A stretch of 64,000 nucleotides of DNA from an uncultured Caulobacterales bacterium (GTDB taxonomy: Bacteria > Pseudomonadota > Alphaproteobacteria > Caulobacterales > Maricaulaceae), in contig CALFUN010000027.1 in assembly GCA_937929915.1 (NCBI GenBank), positions 1 through 64,000 of the forward strand. The letters are read 5' to 3'. Positions 26,826 through 36,702 of the stretch are shown here, piece after piece. Position 1 is the first letter of the stretch. Each line of letters begins with the position of its first letter. A program made the position numbers and the translations under genes. Below the pieces are notes generated by a model. That model ran no database searches and had not been told where the DNA came from. It worked only from the letters and a program-made list of their open reading frames with translations.

Positions 26826-26959
26826 TCTGCGCCTTCCTTTTCTATCCAACACACCAGCATATTTATGCTTAACAAAGTTTAAACGGCGATTCGCTGTGAA
26901 ATCGTTAATTTTTTGGAAAATTATTCAAAATTTAGTATAATTTTGAGGATAAAGCATAT

Positions 26960-28399
26960 TCAGCGCTCGGTAAAATCAGCCGCAAAACTCTTGGCAAGCC
27001 GAGTGCGGACGGTCTTATCTTGAGTGAGCTTATTCTCTGGCACGCCGTAAATCATAACAGGTTCAAACCAATGATTGACAATCGCTTGATTAAGAAAATC
27101 TTCAGCCGATAAACATTTGCGCCCAGCTTTGGTAGACAGTGTAAAGTCTATCGGCCCAATACCATGATATGATCTATAAATAACTTCGGTGCAAACAAGG
27201 CGCTCTGAGGTGGAAAAATCAAACACGAAATCATAAAGCTTACCAGCATGGCTCATCCCGCGTGACAGCGCTTGCGCAATCTGGGTCTGTGTTAAATTTG
27301 GCCGTAACACCACAAAAGCATCGACTTGTAACGTTTCTTCAATCGGCCGCAATAAAACTCCGTCTTTTTTGGCCTCCAGAATATTAATCTCACAAGCCTC
27401 TAATCCACTCGCCAAAAAATAAGGCCCATCATGTTGAAATTGGCCAGATGGGCTATCTATATTAAGGGCCGCACGCGCGTCAGCCCCGCCAATATATAGC
27501 GCAGCATGGGGCCAAAACCCTGGGAGAAACAGATTGCTCATCGCATCATCATGACGCGTAATCATCACATCACCTGCACGTAAATGCGGTTTAACCTCTG
27601 TCACAATATCAGGCGTAACGCGCTTATCAGCACCAAGATTTTTCACCAATGGGATTTTCAACTCTGCAATATCCGAGCCTGTCGCTTCAAATAAAGCAAA
27701 CATCGTCTTACGCCCTGTCGATAAGCGGCGGCGGCGTAAAGAAAACGTTACAAAACGGCGATACCGGCGCAAATGATCACCGCGCGGCGCTGATGGCAAA
27801 TTGAGCTTATCTAATATCTCAGCGATTAAGGCAAAGCTCTCCCCATTTTCATCCATATCCGCAAGACTGTTCAATAAAGCTGTTTCATTGGCATCATAAT
27901 AATCACGCGCTTGGTAAAATCCGCGCATATGCACGGTTGAGGTCAACTGCCGATAGAGCCGTGTAAAACTCTTACGTTTTAAGCCATAGCGCATTTCCGC
28001 TTCGTCTAATTTTTGCCAAACAATATCCCGCTCTCTGGCCAGCCCTATTAAATACTCACCCGTGCGGACAATAATTTCAGCCCCGCAAAAGGCGATTGCA
28101 AAGGCGCGGTTTTCATCCGCTGACAACTGGGCCGCTTTCCCTTTCAGAGACGCCATTTTGAACCGCGGTTTTAATCCTTGTATCATCTGCCAAATGGCCA
28201 CACGCACAGCGAGATAATTGGCGAATGTATCGCGTAATCTCTCATCTTCTTGCGGGTCGTAATAGCCGCGCGCTTCGGCCGCTTGGCTATCTGCGATAAG
28301 CGTTTCCATAAGCTCCGGCGCGGGGAGCCCGTCATAGGCTGCTCGTAAAATACGGGCCGCGTCATCTAATGAAATAAGGTGTTTTTTTACAATACCCAT
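26960..28399 (-). CDS. YiiX/YebB-like permuted papain-fold hydrolase
   Basis: A 479-residue protein from the ATG at 28399 (a TTG three codons upstream is possible). Residues 1-235 are a charged, helix-rich region that I do not recognise. Residues 265-460 form a permuted NlpC/P60-like cysteine hydrolase: RAGDVMITR, the histidine in FWPHAALYIGG (near residue 298), and the cysteine in RLVCTEVIYRSY (near residue 403). Such enzymes act on peptides, amides or acyl groups. No signal peptide is seen. It lies 21 bases after the GT2 gene, so envelope or glycan processing is possible, but this is inference. Confidence 0.72.
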   Translation of the reverse strand: MGIVKKHLISLDDAARILRAAYDGLPAPELMETLIADSQAAEARGYYDPQEDERLRDTFANYLAVRVAIWQMIQGLKPRFKMASLKGKAAQLSADENRAFAIAFCGAEIIVRTGEYLIGLARERDIVWQKLDEAEMRYGLKRKSFTRLYRQLTSTVHMRGFYQARDYYDANETALLNSLADMDENGESFALIAEILDKLNLPSAPRGDHLRRYRRFVTFSLRRRRLSTGRKTMFALFEATGSDIAELKIPLVKNLGADKRVTPDIVTEVKPHLRAGDVMITRHDDAMSNLFLPGFWPHAALYIGGADARAALNIDSPSGQFQHDGPYFLASGLEACEINILEAKKDGVLLRPIEETLQVDAFVVLRPNLTQTQIAQALSRGMSHAGKLYDFVFDFSTSERLVCTEVIYRSYHGIGPIDFTLSTKAGRKCLSAEDFLNQAIVNHWFEPVMIYGVPENKLTQDKTVRTRLAKSFAADFTER

Positions 28400-28420
28400 A
28401 TTGTACAATGCCCATAAATG

Positions 28421-29170
28421 TTAAAGCTCATCCCAACCTTGCGGATTACGGGCGCGGCGATTTAACCACATCACGCCGCGCAAATCTGCAATAGACACCC
28501 GCAGACGGCCAAAATTTGTATATTTGCTATTCCCGAATTCACGCGCACGGTGATTGACATCACAAAATTCAATTTCATATCCCTCGCGCAGCATAAGCGC
28601 AGGAATATAGCGATGCATATGATCAAAAAATGGCACGCGTATAAACGCATCTCTAAAAAAGACTTTCAACCCGCATCCCGTATCATCAGCTTTATCATGT
28701 AAGAGCCGTCGTCGCACAGCATTGCCTATGCGTGAGCCGATCTTTTTAGCAAAGCTATCTTGCCGGTTGGCCCGCCGACCGCCCACCATAGCCAGATTAT
28801 CAGGTGCGTCCGCACGGATTAATTGCTTATACAACGCAGGCATATCCGCAGGATCATTTTGACCGTCACTATCAAGCGTGGCAATAATGGCTGCCTGCGC
28901 CGCCATAACGCCTGTCCGAATTGCCCGCGATTGGCCCGCATTTTTGCGGTGTGTTAAGACCCTTAAGGCAGGATAGTCAGACTTTAAGCCTTGCAAAACC
29001 GTGCAGGTTTCATCACTTGAACAATCATCAACAAACAGCATTTCATAGGGCATGCCCCCTATCGCTGTATGAATTTCTGCCGCCAATTTACCAACATTAT
29101 CCGCTTCATTAAAAGCAGGCACTACGACACTAATAATCGGCGTAATCAAGCTATTTGTTTTGGAACTCAT
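28421..29170 (-). CDS. Family 2 glycosyltransferase (dolichol-phosphate-mannose-synthase-like)
   Basis: A 249-residue cytoplasmic GT-A enzyme of the DPMS/ArnC type. It starts with VVPAFNEADNVGKL, has LFVDDCSSDET, and the nucleotide/metal motif ATLDSDGQND. No C-terminal membrane helices are present. Such enzymes load a sugar onto a polyprenyl phosphate, and the divergent ArnT-like enzyme 126 bases away could use that lipid-linked sugar. It is first in a leftward unit with the papain-like hydrolase gene. Confidence 0.88.
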   Translation of the reverse strand: MSSKTNSLITPIISVVVPAFNEADNVGKLAAEIHTAIGGMPYEMLFVDDCSSDETCTVLQGLKSDYPALRVLTHRKNAGQSRAIRTGVMAAQAAIIATLDSDGQNDPADMPALYKQLIRADAPDNLAMVGGRRANRQDSFAKKIGSRIGNAVRRRLLHDKADDTGCGLKVFFRDAFIRVPFFDHMHRYIPALMLREGYEIEFCDVNHRAREFGNSKYTNFGRLRVSIADLRGVMWLNRRARNPQGWDEL

Positions 29171-29296
29171 AAGCGCTTAGTGGCATGCAAATCCGCGCAG
29201 TGCAATGCGCGCAATATAGTCAAACCTTACAAATGAGTATATAAATTTCACCGAAAAAACCTTTGTGCGATTCATAGCATGCGGTAAAGCAGCCAT

Positions 29297-31018
29297 ATGA
29301 CGGACACAGAGCCAAATTCGGTACAGCTAAACCAAAAATGGCGACATGTTCTTATACTGATCGTTTTGACATTCGCGATGGGTCTACCAGGCATTGCCAG
29401 TCTGCCTGTGATTGACCGCGACGAAGCCCGTTATGTGCAAGCCAGCCTTCAAATGGCCGAAACGAGTGATTTGATGAATATTCGTTTCCAAGATCAGGCT
29501 CGCAATAAAAAACCCGCTGGCATTTATTGGCTGCAAACCGCCGCCTTAAAAACCTTTAGCCAGACAGATAAACGCCAAATATGGGTACATAGGCTCCCTT
29601 CTATTTTAGGCGCCTTACTCGCCGTTCTAGCAACCTATTGGGGCGGTGCCAAATTAATTGGCCGCGACAAAGCTTTCATCAGCGCGGCTTTACTAACGGC
29701 CTGTTTATTATTTATCTTTGAGGCACATATCGCCAAAACCGATGCGGTTTTATGCGGATTATCTGCCTGTGTTTTCGGCGCTTTAGCGCGTTTAAGACAC
29801 ACAGATAAGGCGGCGCCATCACATCTGCCTATTTGGATATTTTGGCTCGCCCTTGGCGCATCCGTCATGATTAAAGGGCCGATTTTATTTGCGCTTTTAG
29901 TATTTACATTGTCTGGATTTCATATCTGGGAAAAGAGCTTATCATGGGCACGGCCTTTGCTTAATCCTTTTCCCATTCTTGTCTTTTTCATAATTTGGCT
30001 ACCTTGGGCGATTGGTATTTATATTGTAACAGATGGCGCATTTTTCCAAGATAGCCTCGGGCAAGATCTTGGCGGAAAATTGATTAGTACCCAAGAAAAA
30101 CACCCTGGCCCGCCGGGCTATCACCTTGTCTTTCTATGGGTGATGATGTGGCCCGCAAATTTATTTTTACTCCCGGCTCTGGCTTTTGCTACGCGGAATT
30201 TACGCGCGAATAAAACACGCATCCAAGATATAAATTTATTCAAAACCTTCCAATTATGTTTGTTGTGGATCCTGCCCTTTTGGATTCTCATCGAATGCAT
30301 GCCAACAAAATTACCCCATTATAGCTTACCACTTTATCCCGCTATTTGCTTGATGATTGGGGCAAGCTTAACGGAAATAACACACCATAAAACTTTCAGA
30401 AAAATTCACATTGCCAATAGTATTTTATTTTTACTCGGCGCAGGCATAATTATCGGCGCTTTACTGTATTTAAGCTTTGAATATGGCGAAGAGGGGCAAC
30501 AATTTACCGCATTCAGTCTGGCCGCAATAATCACTATATTATCTATCATTGCGGTTTTCGCTTTCCTGAAAAACAAGCTGAAAACTGCCATAGGGCTGGT
30601 TATAGCCTTATCCTTCATCCTAACTATAACAGGTTATGAGGCGCTACTTCCAAAATTTGAAAGCTTTAACACATCCGCGCGCATTGCCGCTGCGCTAGGG
30701 GATGATTTACCGCGCTTGAGCGGCAAAAAACTTATATCTGCCGCCTATACAGAACCTAGCCTTGTTTATCATCTCGGAACAAATATTCAGTTAGGCAGCA
30801 CCGCTAATTTCTCTCATAAAACCGCTTTGCAAAATGGGACTATTATCTTGATTGATAGCTTATCAGCAGCGCAATCTGGCCAAATCGCCGAGCTTGAGGC
30901 TTTTGCCAATGACACTGCATTTTGCGTAAAAATATCAGACCCCATATCGGGATTTAACTATTCAAAAGGCGAGAATATTCAAATTCATATCGTACAAAAA
31001 TATATGTGCCCTGATTGA
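29297..31018 (+). CDS. ArnT-like family 39 glycosyltransferase (membrane)
   Basis: A 573-residue integral membrane GT-C enzyme. The catalytic acidic motif follows the first helix as VIDRDEARYVQASL near residue 38, typical of PMT_2/ArnT enzymes that move a sugar from polyprenyl phosphate to lipid A or protein. About eleven hydrophobic segments extend to residue 445, then a short periplasmic C-terminal domain. It is divergent from the DPMS-like gene, its likely sugar-lipid supplier, and convergent with another glycosyltransferase gene (29 bases apart). The acceptor is unknown. Confidence 0.88.
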   Translation: MTDTEPNSVQLNQKWRHVLILIVLTFAMGLPGIASLPVIDRDEARYVQASLQMAETSDLMNIRFQDQARNKKPAGIYWLQTAALKTFSQTDKRQIWVHRLPSILGALLAVLATYWGGAKLIGRDKAFISAALLTACLLFIFEAHIAKTDAVLCGLSACVFGALARLRHTDKAAPSHLPIWIFWLALGASVMIKGPILFALLVFTLSGFHIWEKSLSWARPLLNPFPILVFFIIWLPWAIGIYIVTDGAFFQDSLGQDLGGKLISTQEKHPGPPGYHLVFLWVMMWPANLFLLPALAFATRNLRANKTRIQDINLFKTFQLCLLWILPFWILIECMPTKLPHYSLPLYPAICLMIGASLTEITHHKTFRKIHIANSILFLLGAGIIIGALLYLSFEYGEEGQQFTAFSLAAIITILSIIAVFAFLKNKLKTAIGLVIALSFILTITGYEALLPKFESFNTSARIAAALGDDLPRLSGKKLISAAYTEPSLVYHLGTNIQLGSTANFSHKTALQNGTIILIDSLSAAQSGQIAELEAFANDTAFCVKISDPISGFNYSKGENIQIHIVQKYMCPD

Positions 31019-31047
31019 TAATAAAGAATTTCGCTGCGTTTAAGCGA

Positions 31048-31974
31048 TCACCGCCCTAAAAACATTTGCCGCACTATCAACAAACACATACGGCCTAAAA
31101 TCGCAATCGTTATAAAAGGCGCAGCGAATGCTGTCAGGATTTTTGGAACAATACCGGTTTTATAATTCCAAAAATACCGTAGGAACCCTTTTAATTTCTC
31201 GTATTCCACCTTTAGGCGCGGCACAGCACTGGTGGAGCCGTAATGCATAGCTGTTGCATGAGGAACAAAGCACACATCCCCGCCAGCAAGCCGCGCACGG
31301 CGGCAAATATCTATATCTTCCACATGCAGAAAATAACGCTCATCAAAACCACCAAGCTTATCAAATGAAGGCCTATCCATCATAAGGCAAGCCCCGCTAA
31401 TTGTTTGAATTTTCACAGGCCTTAGCGGCATCGGTTCATTTTCCTGATGGATCGCTTTTCTTCTCAACAATTTATTGAACCCCGTAAATCCGAGAAAAGC
31501 GCTCATCGGTGTTAAGGCTCCGCGCCGCGCGCCGCGTTGTTCCTTGCCGTTTATATCACGCAATAATCCGCCCGTTATCCATGGCCCGTTCAAATTTGCG
31601 CCGCAATTTGCCAAAGCACGGGCCGATGTTTCACTAATAATGGCATCTGGGTTTAAGAATAAAAGATAATGCCCCCGTGCAAGCTGCGCCCCGTAATTAC
31701 AGGCGCGTGCAAAGCCAATATTCCCGTGTCCTTGTAATATCCGCACACGGTCTTTATCATGCAACAGAGCCGCAAGACGCACACGCGCGCTTTCCGTATT
31801 GCCATTATCCACAACAATTAATTCGGATATATCATCATCGCGCAGAACAGCTTGTATGGCTTCCATCAAAGCTGGCCCCGTCATATAGCTCACCATGATC
31901 ACGCTAATGGGTAAGTTTTGCGCAAGATCTGTATGTGTCTGAATAGATGTTATTTGGACAACATTATGTGCCAT
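31048..31974 (-). CDS. Family 2 glycosyltransferase (rhamnosyltransferase-like)
   Basis: A 308-residue GT2 enzyme of the WbbL/rhamnosyltransferase type. It shows VIMVSYMTGPAL, LIVVDNGNTES, GNIGFARACNYG, and LLFLNPDAII with the DXD-equivalent. The conserved GGFDERYFLHVEDIDICRRA (residues about 212-231) fits the acceptor-side motif of this group. A C-terminal hydrophobic helix may tether it to the membrane. Neighbouring glycan genes suggest O-antigen or capsule assembly. The leftward start is ATG at 31974. Confidence 0.88.
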   Translation of the reverse strand: MAHNVVQITSIQTHTDLAQNLPISVIMVSYMTGPALMEAIQAVLRDDDISELIVVDNGNTESARVRLAALLHDKDRVRILQGHGNIGFARACNYGAQLARGHYLLFLNPDAIISETSARALANCGANLNGPWITGGLLRDINGKEQRGARRGALTPMSAFLGFTGFNKLLRRKAIHQENEPMPLRPVKIQTISGACLMMDRPSFDKLGGFDERYFLHVEDIDICRRARLAGGDVCFVPHATAMHYGSTSAVPRLKVEYEKLKGFLRYFWNYKTGIVPKILTAFAAPFITIAILGRMCLLIVRQMFLGR

Positions 31975-32090
31975 GCTTATACCTTAAAACGCCCCATAAG
32001 AATCTATGAAATAGAGTTGTGAAAATATCAAGTCATCATCTTAAAATCATTCAATTTAGTTGCAGAGGCCATCGCAATAAATACCCGTAT

Positions 32091-33308
32091 TTATATCTGA
32101 TATTTCGGCCATAAAGACAGGGCGCCAATAGCGATAAAAATACTACCCCACCACCAAACCTGCCAGACACCGATTGTCGTAAGCCCGAAAAGAGCAACCG
32201 CTGTCATCGTTCCAACAAGCGCGCTGGCTTGTAACGGCAAGCGTGCAAATTTCAGCGCAGCATTCATGAGCATCGCCAATGTCGTTACGGCTAAAACGGC
32301 TCCAATGGCTCCAATTTCAAGCCAAATATGCACAGCTGCATTATGCGGATGTAAAGACACAATCACTATTTCTCGTCCGCCGCGCGCCAGAAACTTGTCT
32401 TGATATGAGCGCGATGCATCAAAGCCATTACCAAGCCATGGGTGTTGCAGAATTTGCTCCCAAGCATACGCCCACATACGTATGCGATGTTCTAAAGATA
32501 ATGGGAGCTTTAATAGCTGTTCATCCGAGACCTGGCTAGCAACAAAGCCGATCAACGGGCCGCTTATAATCAATGTCATCACAACAATAAATACGGTGAT
32601 GATCCCAAATTTTGGAAATTTCCATGTGATCACCATTGCAATAAAGCTGATCATTATAACATAGCTCGTTAGGCTTAAGCGGTTAAAATGCGCTGTGAGT
32701 ATTAATAGGCCGACAACCAAAAGTGCTAGCATCCAGCCACGCTTGACCTGCGTTACTAAAAGTAAAGCGAGTAGAGGCAAAAACTGAACATACACTAATA
32801 TACCGCGTCCGAGATTTTGTTCAGAATCTGCTTGGCGTGTGTGCAATATTTCACCCGCTCGTACAGGATCAACTAAAATGGATAAGCCAAAACCCGAGAC
32901 TATCTCTATGAGCATTAAGCCTGCCGCAAATACACCGCCCGCCATAAATATATGCCGAAACTTATCATAGCTATCAGCCCTCAAAGTCTGAAAAGCCGTG
33001 CCAACACCGCAAAATATAAGACTTATCAACAGCACTTTCATAGGGTTGCTCAGAAGGCTTTGCGCTGTGTAAGGGCTCCAAGTCTGCGTAATCATACACC
33101 AAATCAAGAGCGCGCAGAGACTTAGAAACCACGGGCGGGTGATGAGTGTTTTAGCCTCACTACGCTGTAAAAGCACCGCCCAGCCAGTAAGCCCCGCCAA
33201 AGCCCCCAGCGGCGCAATACCAAGGCCGCCTGCTATAGCCAAAAAAGGCATAAGGGCAAAACCAAGCCAAAGAACCCAGCTTGGCAGTGTATGAATGATT
33301 CTCTCCAC
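32091..33308 (-). CDS. O-antigen ligase/polymerase family membrane protein
   Basis: A 405-residue membrane protein with about eleven helices and a long periplasmic loop. The loop ends with HPWLGNGF and then HPHNAAVHIWLEIG, which carries the histidine typical of WaaL-type ligases. Such enzymes move undecaprenyl-linked glycan onto lipid A core, or polymerise it. It belongs to the surface-glycan group at 28421-33308 and lies 23 bases after thrS on the same strand. Ligase versus polymerase cannot be decided from sequence. Confidence 0.82.
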   Translation of the reverse strand: MERIIHTLPSWVLWLGFALMPFLAIAGGLGIAPLGALAGLTGWAVLLQRSEAKTLITRPWFLSLCALLIWCMITQTWSPYTAQSLLSNPMKVLLISLIFCGVGTAFQTLRADSYDKFRHIFMAGGVFAAGLMLIEIVSGFGLSILVDPVRAGEILHTRQADSEQNLGRGILVYVQFLPLLALLLVTQVKRGWMLALLVVGLLILTAHFNRLSLTSYVIMISFIAMVITWKFPKFGIITVFIVVMTLIISGPLIGFVASQVSDEQLLKLPLSLEHRIRMWAYAWEQILQHPWLGNGFDASRSYQDKFLARGGREIVIVSLHPHNAAVHIWLEIGAIGAVLAVTTLAMLMNAALKFARLPLQASALVGTMTAVALFGLTTIGVWQVWWWGSIFIAIGALSLWPKYQI

Positions 33309-33331
33309 AATACCCCTCCGTGAGTGAACAG

Positions 33332-35257
33332 CTATCTTTGGTCTGGCGCTTTCGCCTCTTGCGTCAACTCAATGATGGCATCATCCAAGGATATAATCGT
33401 CTGATCACGGCTACCCAAACGGCGCAGTGCAAGCTGACCCTCTTCGGCTTCTTTGCGGCCAATCACAGCAATGACAGGGATTTTGCGGTCAGCGGATAAT
33501 TCACGAATTTTGTAATTAATTTTCTCATTACGTAAATCTGTTTCAACGCGCAAACCTGCGGCGCGCAGCTTATCAGCTGCCTCATTGGCATAATCATCCG
33601 CATCACTTGTAATGGTTGCGATAACGACTTGCACAGGCGAGAGCCAAAGCGGGAAACGGCCTGCATAATTCTCAATTAGAATCCCCAAAAACCGCTCAAA
33701 ACTCCCTAATACAGCGCGGTGAAGCATGACAGGTACATGCTTGCTATCATCAGCGCCAATATAGCTCGCATCTAAACGTTCTGGCAGATTAAAATCAGCT
33801 TGGATTGTACCGGCTTGCCATTCACGTCCAATCGCATCGCGCAAAACAAAATCAAGTTTCGGCCCGTAAAACGCCCCATCACCTTCATTTAGCTCAACAT
33901 CCAATCCAGAGGCATCTGCCGCTATTTTCAACGCAGCTTCCGCCTTATCCCACACCTCATCAGAGCCTACACGTATCTCTGGCCGTGTTGAGAACTTCAC
34001 CATAACATCATCAAAGCCCAAATCGGCGTAAACAGATTTGAGCAGCTCTGTGAACCCTTTCACCTCATCGGTAATTTGATCGTCACGGCAAAAAATATGA
34101 CCATCATCTTGGGTAAAGGCCCGCACACGCATCAACCCATGCAAAGCCCCAGACGGCTCATAGCGATGACAGGATCCAAATTCGGCCAAGCGCAAAGGTA
34201 AGTCACGATAAGATTTTTGGCCCTGATTAAAGACTTGAATATGACAGGGGCAATTCATCGGCTTGAGCGAGAGCGTTTTATCTTCTTCGTCTATGGTCGT
34301 GATGAACATATTTTCACGGTACTTATCCCAATGGCCCGAAGCTTCCCAGAACTTTCGATCCATCAACATCGGCGTCTTAATTTCTTCATAGCCAAATTCA
34401 GTTTGGCGGCGGCGCATATATTCCTGCAAGAGGCGATAAAGCGTCCAGCCATGAGCATGCCAAAACGCCTGGCCTTGCGCCTCTTCTTGAAAATGAAACA
34501 AACCCAGTTGACGCCCCAGACGGCGATGGTCGCGTTTTTCAGCCTCCGCGATTTGATGTAAATGCGCGTCCAACTCTTCTTGGGTCGCCCAAGCCGTTCC
34601 GTAAATCCGCTGAAGCTGTGTCTTGGAGCTATCCCCGCGCCAATAGGCACCCGCGACTTTCATTAATTTAAAAGCTTTGCCAATTTTGCCCGTACTCGGT
34701 AGATGCGGCCCGCGGCAAAGATCAAACCATTTGCCTTGCTTATAGACAGTGATAGTTTCGCCTTCAGGTAAGTCCTCAATCAATTCGGCTTTGAAATCTT
34801 CGCCCATATCTTTAAAGGTTTTTATCGCCTCATCGCGCGGCATAATAAGACGTTCAAATTTATCATTACGGTTTATGATAAACGCCATCTTTTTTTCTAT
34901 CGCCGCAAAATCATCGGCAGAAAATGGCATCTCGCGGTAGAAATCATAATAAAACCCGTTTTCAATAACGGGGCCGATTGTCACTTGTGTCCCTGGGAAA
35001 AGCTCTTGCACAGCTTCGGCCAAAACATGCGCACAATCATGGCGGATAAGCTCTAAGCCTTCAGGGTCTTGAGCCGTGACCAACTCAATAACATGGTCGG
35101 TTTCAATCGCTAAAGATGCATCAACAAGCGCGCCGTCCAGCTTGGCGGCGAGAACTTTTTTAGCCAGCCCTTTAGAGATAGACTTAGCCACCTCCATCGC
35201 CGTCACACCCGCATCATATTGGCGGACAGCACCATCAGGAAAAGTTAGATTCACCAT
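33332..35257 (-). CDS. thrS: Threonyl-tRNA synthetase
   Basis: Charges tRNA-Thr. The 641-residue length is normal. The N-terminal TGS domain covers about residues 1-62, then comes the editing domain with [12 protein letters not shown] (near residue 73), the class II catalytic core with the zinc ligand in [11 protein letters not shown] and motif 2 around [11 protein letters not shown], and the C-terminal anticodon-binding domain from about residue 535. Leftward gene, 35 bases upstream of yidD's end and directly followed by the O-antigen ligase-like gene. Confidence 0.97.
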   Translation of the reverse strand: MVNLTFPDGAVRQYDAGVTAMEVAKSISKGLAKKVLAAKLDGALVDASLAIETDHVIELVTAQDPEGLELIRHDCAHVLAEAVQELFPGTQVTIGPVIENGFYYDFYREMPFSADDFAAIEKKMAFIINRNDKFERLIMPRDEAIKTFKDMGEDFKAELIEDLPEGETITVYKQGKWFDLCRGPHLPSTGKIGKAFKLMKVAGAYWRGDSSKTQLQRIYGTAWATQEELDAHLHQIAEAEKRDHRRLGRQLGLFHFQEEAQGQAFWHAHGWTLYRLLQEYMRRRQTEFGYEEIKTPMLMDRKFWEASGHWDKYRENMFITTIDEEDKTLSLKPMNCPCHIQVFNQGQKSYRDLPLRLAEFGSCHRYEPSGALHGLMRVRAFTQDDGHIFCRDDQITDEVKGFTELLKSVYADLGFDDVMVKFSTRPEIRVGSDEVWDKAEAALKIAADASGLDVELNEGDGAFYGPKLDFVLRDAIGREWQAGTIQADFNLPERLDASYIGADDSKHVPVMLHRAVLGSFERFLGILIENYAGRFPLWLSPVQVVIATITSDADDYANEAADKLRAAGLRVETDLRNEKINYKIRELSADRKIPVIAVIGRKEAEEGQLALRRLGSRDQTIISLDDAIIELTQEAKAPDQR

Positions 35258-35292
35258 GATTTATCTCTATTAGGCTTTATTCGGTTTCAGTA

Positions 35293-35622
35293 TTATTCAG
35301 TTTCAGTATATGTACCGCGCCATTGACCATATCGCCACGGCGCCCATATAGGCGGCTTTGTAACGGCTTTAGGCACGTTATCAACCCCCGAGGTCGCTCC
35401 TAAACGCTCAAATGGGTGACAACGCAGCAAGCGCGCAAGCGTCATCCACCCTCCCGCCCAAGGGCCATGCTGTAAAATTGCGTCGCGGCTATAAGTTGAA
35501 CATGAAGGCTCATGTCGGCACGTAACCCCTAAGGCAGATAGAATAGGCGAGATAAGCCGTTTATAAACCCAAAGCGCTGCAAGCATCACAGCCCTTACAG
35601 CTAAGATTAGAAAATTACGCAT
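35293..35622 (-). CDS. yidD: Membrane protein insertion efficiency factor YidD
   Basis: Small membrane-associated protein thought to help YidC-dependent membrane insertion. The product has 109 residues from the ATG at 35622. It starts with a hydrophobic amphipathic helix (LWVYKRLISPIL), then the diagnostic CRHEPSCSTYSRDAILQHG and RLLRCHPF. The start overlaps the end of the NifU-like gene by 8 bases (ATGCGTAA), showing translational coupling. The location away from rpmH-rnpA is common in alphaproteobacteria. Confidence 0.93.
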   Translation of the reverse strand: MRNFLILAVRAVMLAALWVYKRLISPILSALGVTCRHEPSCSTYSRDAILQHGPWAGGWMTLARLLRCHPFERLGATSGVDNVPKAVTKPPIWAPWRYGQWRGTYTETE

Positions 35623-36052
35623 TTGGACTTTTGTGATATGCCATTTGCACCGCTTCGACGGCGGCTTCAAATGCCAGTAATGTCGAGGCATGGCGGGCGG
35701 GGTAAGCCGCGACGCCCATCAGTAATTTAAGCTCCGAAAATAGTCCGCGTGGCGGATCGCCTGCCGCCTCGAGCATAGCTCGCAATTCATCGCGCGCTTG
35801 TATCAAATCCTGCAAAGTCGCGCCAATGATCTGAGATTTTAAAATGGCTGCACTGGCTTGGCCTAATGCGCAGGCTTGCACACGCAAAGCCGCCTCGCTC
35901 ACAACATCGCCTGCCACATTCACATCAATTTCTACCGTTGACCCGCAAAGGTTTGAAATTTTACGCGCTGTGCCTTGCGGGTTTTCAAGCGCTTCATTTT
36001 TAAGCGTCGCTGAAAGGGACAGGATTTCTGTATTGTAAAGCTCTGTAAACAT
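35615..36052 (-). CDS. NifU/IscU-like iron-sulfur scaffold-related protein
   Basis: A 145-residue protein of the NifU N-terminal (IscU-like) fold. The first ligand cysteine is in NLCGSTVEIDV (near residue 35) and the second in QACALGQASAAIL (near residue 61). At the site of the third, the sequence reads YPARHASTLLAFEA, so the usual cysteine is replaced. It may therefore not assemble clusters like canonical IscU. The start at 36052 (MFTELYNTEIL) is that expected of the family; a start nine codons upstream is less likely. Coupled by overlap to yidD. Confidence 0.85.
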   Translation of the reverse strand: MFTELYNTEILSLSATLKNEALENPQGTARKISNLCGSTVEIDVNVAGDVVSEAALRVQACALGQASAAILKSQIIGATLQDLIQARDELRAMLEAAGDPPRGLFSELKLLMGVAAYPARHASTLLAFEAAVEAVQMAYHKSPNA

Positions 36053-36146
36053 AGGTGTGATATAAAGGGCGTGCGCCAAAAAACAAAGCCTATATCGTAA
36101 AGCCTGTCATCATAACGGCTTTAAAAACTTCACGTGAACCCAAACC

Positions 36147-36170
36147 GTCCCGCAGCAGCTAGCGCGGGAC
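36147..36170. repeat. GC-rich hairpin after the DUF2141 gene
   Basis: GTCCCGC and GCGGGAC form a 7-base perfect stem with a 10-base loop, in the spacer between the NifU-like and DUF2141 genes. It lies 25 bases downstream of the DUF2141 stop on the leftward strand. No run of T follows, so it may be a factor-dependent or weak terminator. Confidence 0.4.
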
Positions 36171-36194
36171 GTCATTTAAGGGGTGACTATAAAT

Positions 36195-36683
36195 TTAAGA
36201 GGGATAAATCATCGTCACAGGCACGATTGCGCCATATGTTTCAACTTTAATTTTAACCTCATCAAAGGTTGGACGGCGCTCGGTTGTGACCTGCCCTGAG
36301 GCGCCCCACCCATCTGTAATGGTATAGGTTTCATCCATAGAAAACACACCGTCATTATCTAAATCATGCCAAACCGACACAGCATATTCGCCAGCTTCGC
36401 GCACACTCACTGTCATTGTCATCGATTTATCTGTAACAGCTTTAACCACGCCGCCATGCCCATGAATACCCATATATTCAGCCCGTTTTTGGATCGACAC
36501 ATAAATGGGCGCGCGGCTAATATGCAGGCCTTTTAAGTCTATAGTGACAGGAATTGTTGCGACATCGGCATCATTGACCTTATCTGTATTATAGGGGCCA
36601 GCAACAGCAATGGTGGCACCCAAAGCTGTCATCGTAGTAAATATCAGACCCATTTTTCGTTTATTTTTCATTCGTACAAACAT
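36195..36683 (-). CDS. Secreted DUF2141 protein
   Basis: A 162-residue protein with an N-terminal signal peptide (basic start, hydrophobic core to about residue 28, cleavage near AVAG). The mature part resembles DUF2141: a beta-sandwich with a calcium-loop-like HDLDNDGVFSMDE near residue 106. The function is unknown. AAGGAG lies 6 bases upstream of the first ATG, fixing the start. It is divergent from a membrane protein-regulator operon, and both promoters lie in a spacer with two palindromic operators, so both are probably controlled by that regulator. Confidence 0.78.
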   Translation of the reverse strand: MFVRMKNKRKMGLIFTTMTALGATIAVAGPYNTDKVNDADVATIPVTIDLKGLHISRAPIYVSIQKRAEYMGIHGHGGVVKAVTDKSMTMTVSVREAGEYAVSVWHDLDNDGVFSMDETYTITDGWGASGQVTTERRPTFDEVKIKVETYGAIVPVTMIYPS

Positions 36684-36702
36684 ATTCGTCTCCTTTTCAA
36701 TT

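Noticed and set aside
26869-26892. CtrA-like site and GATTC upstream of the membrane-protein gene at 26388-26825
   Set aside because: The half-sites match only as TTAA-N7-TAAA (or 6-base spacing in the other reading), so it does not meet the consensus.
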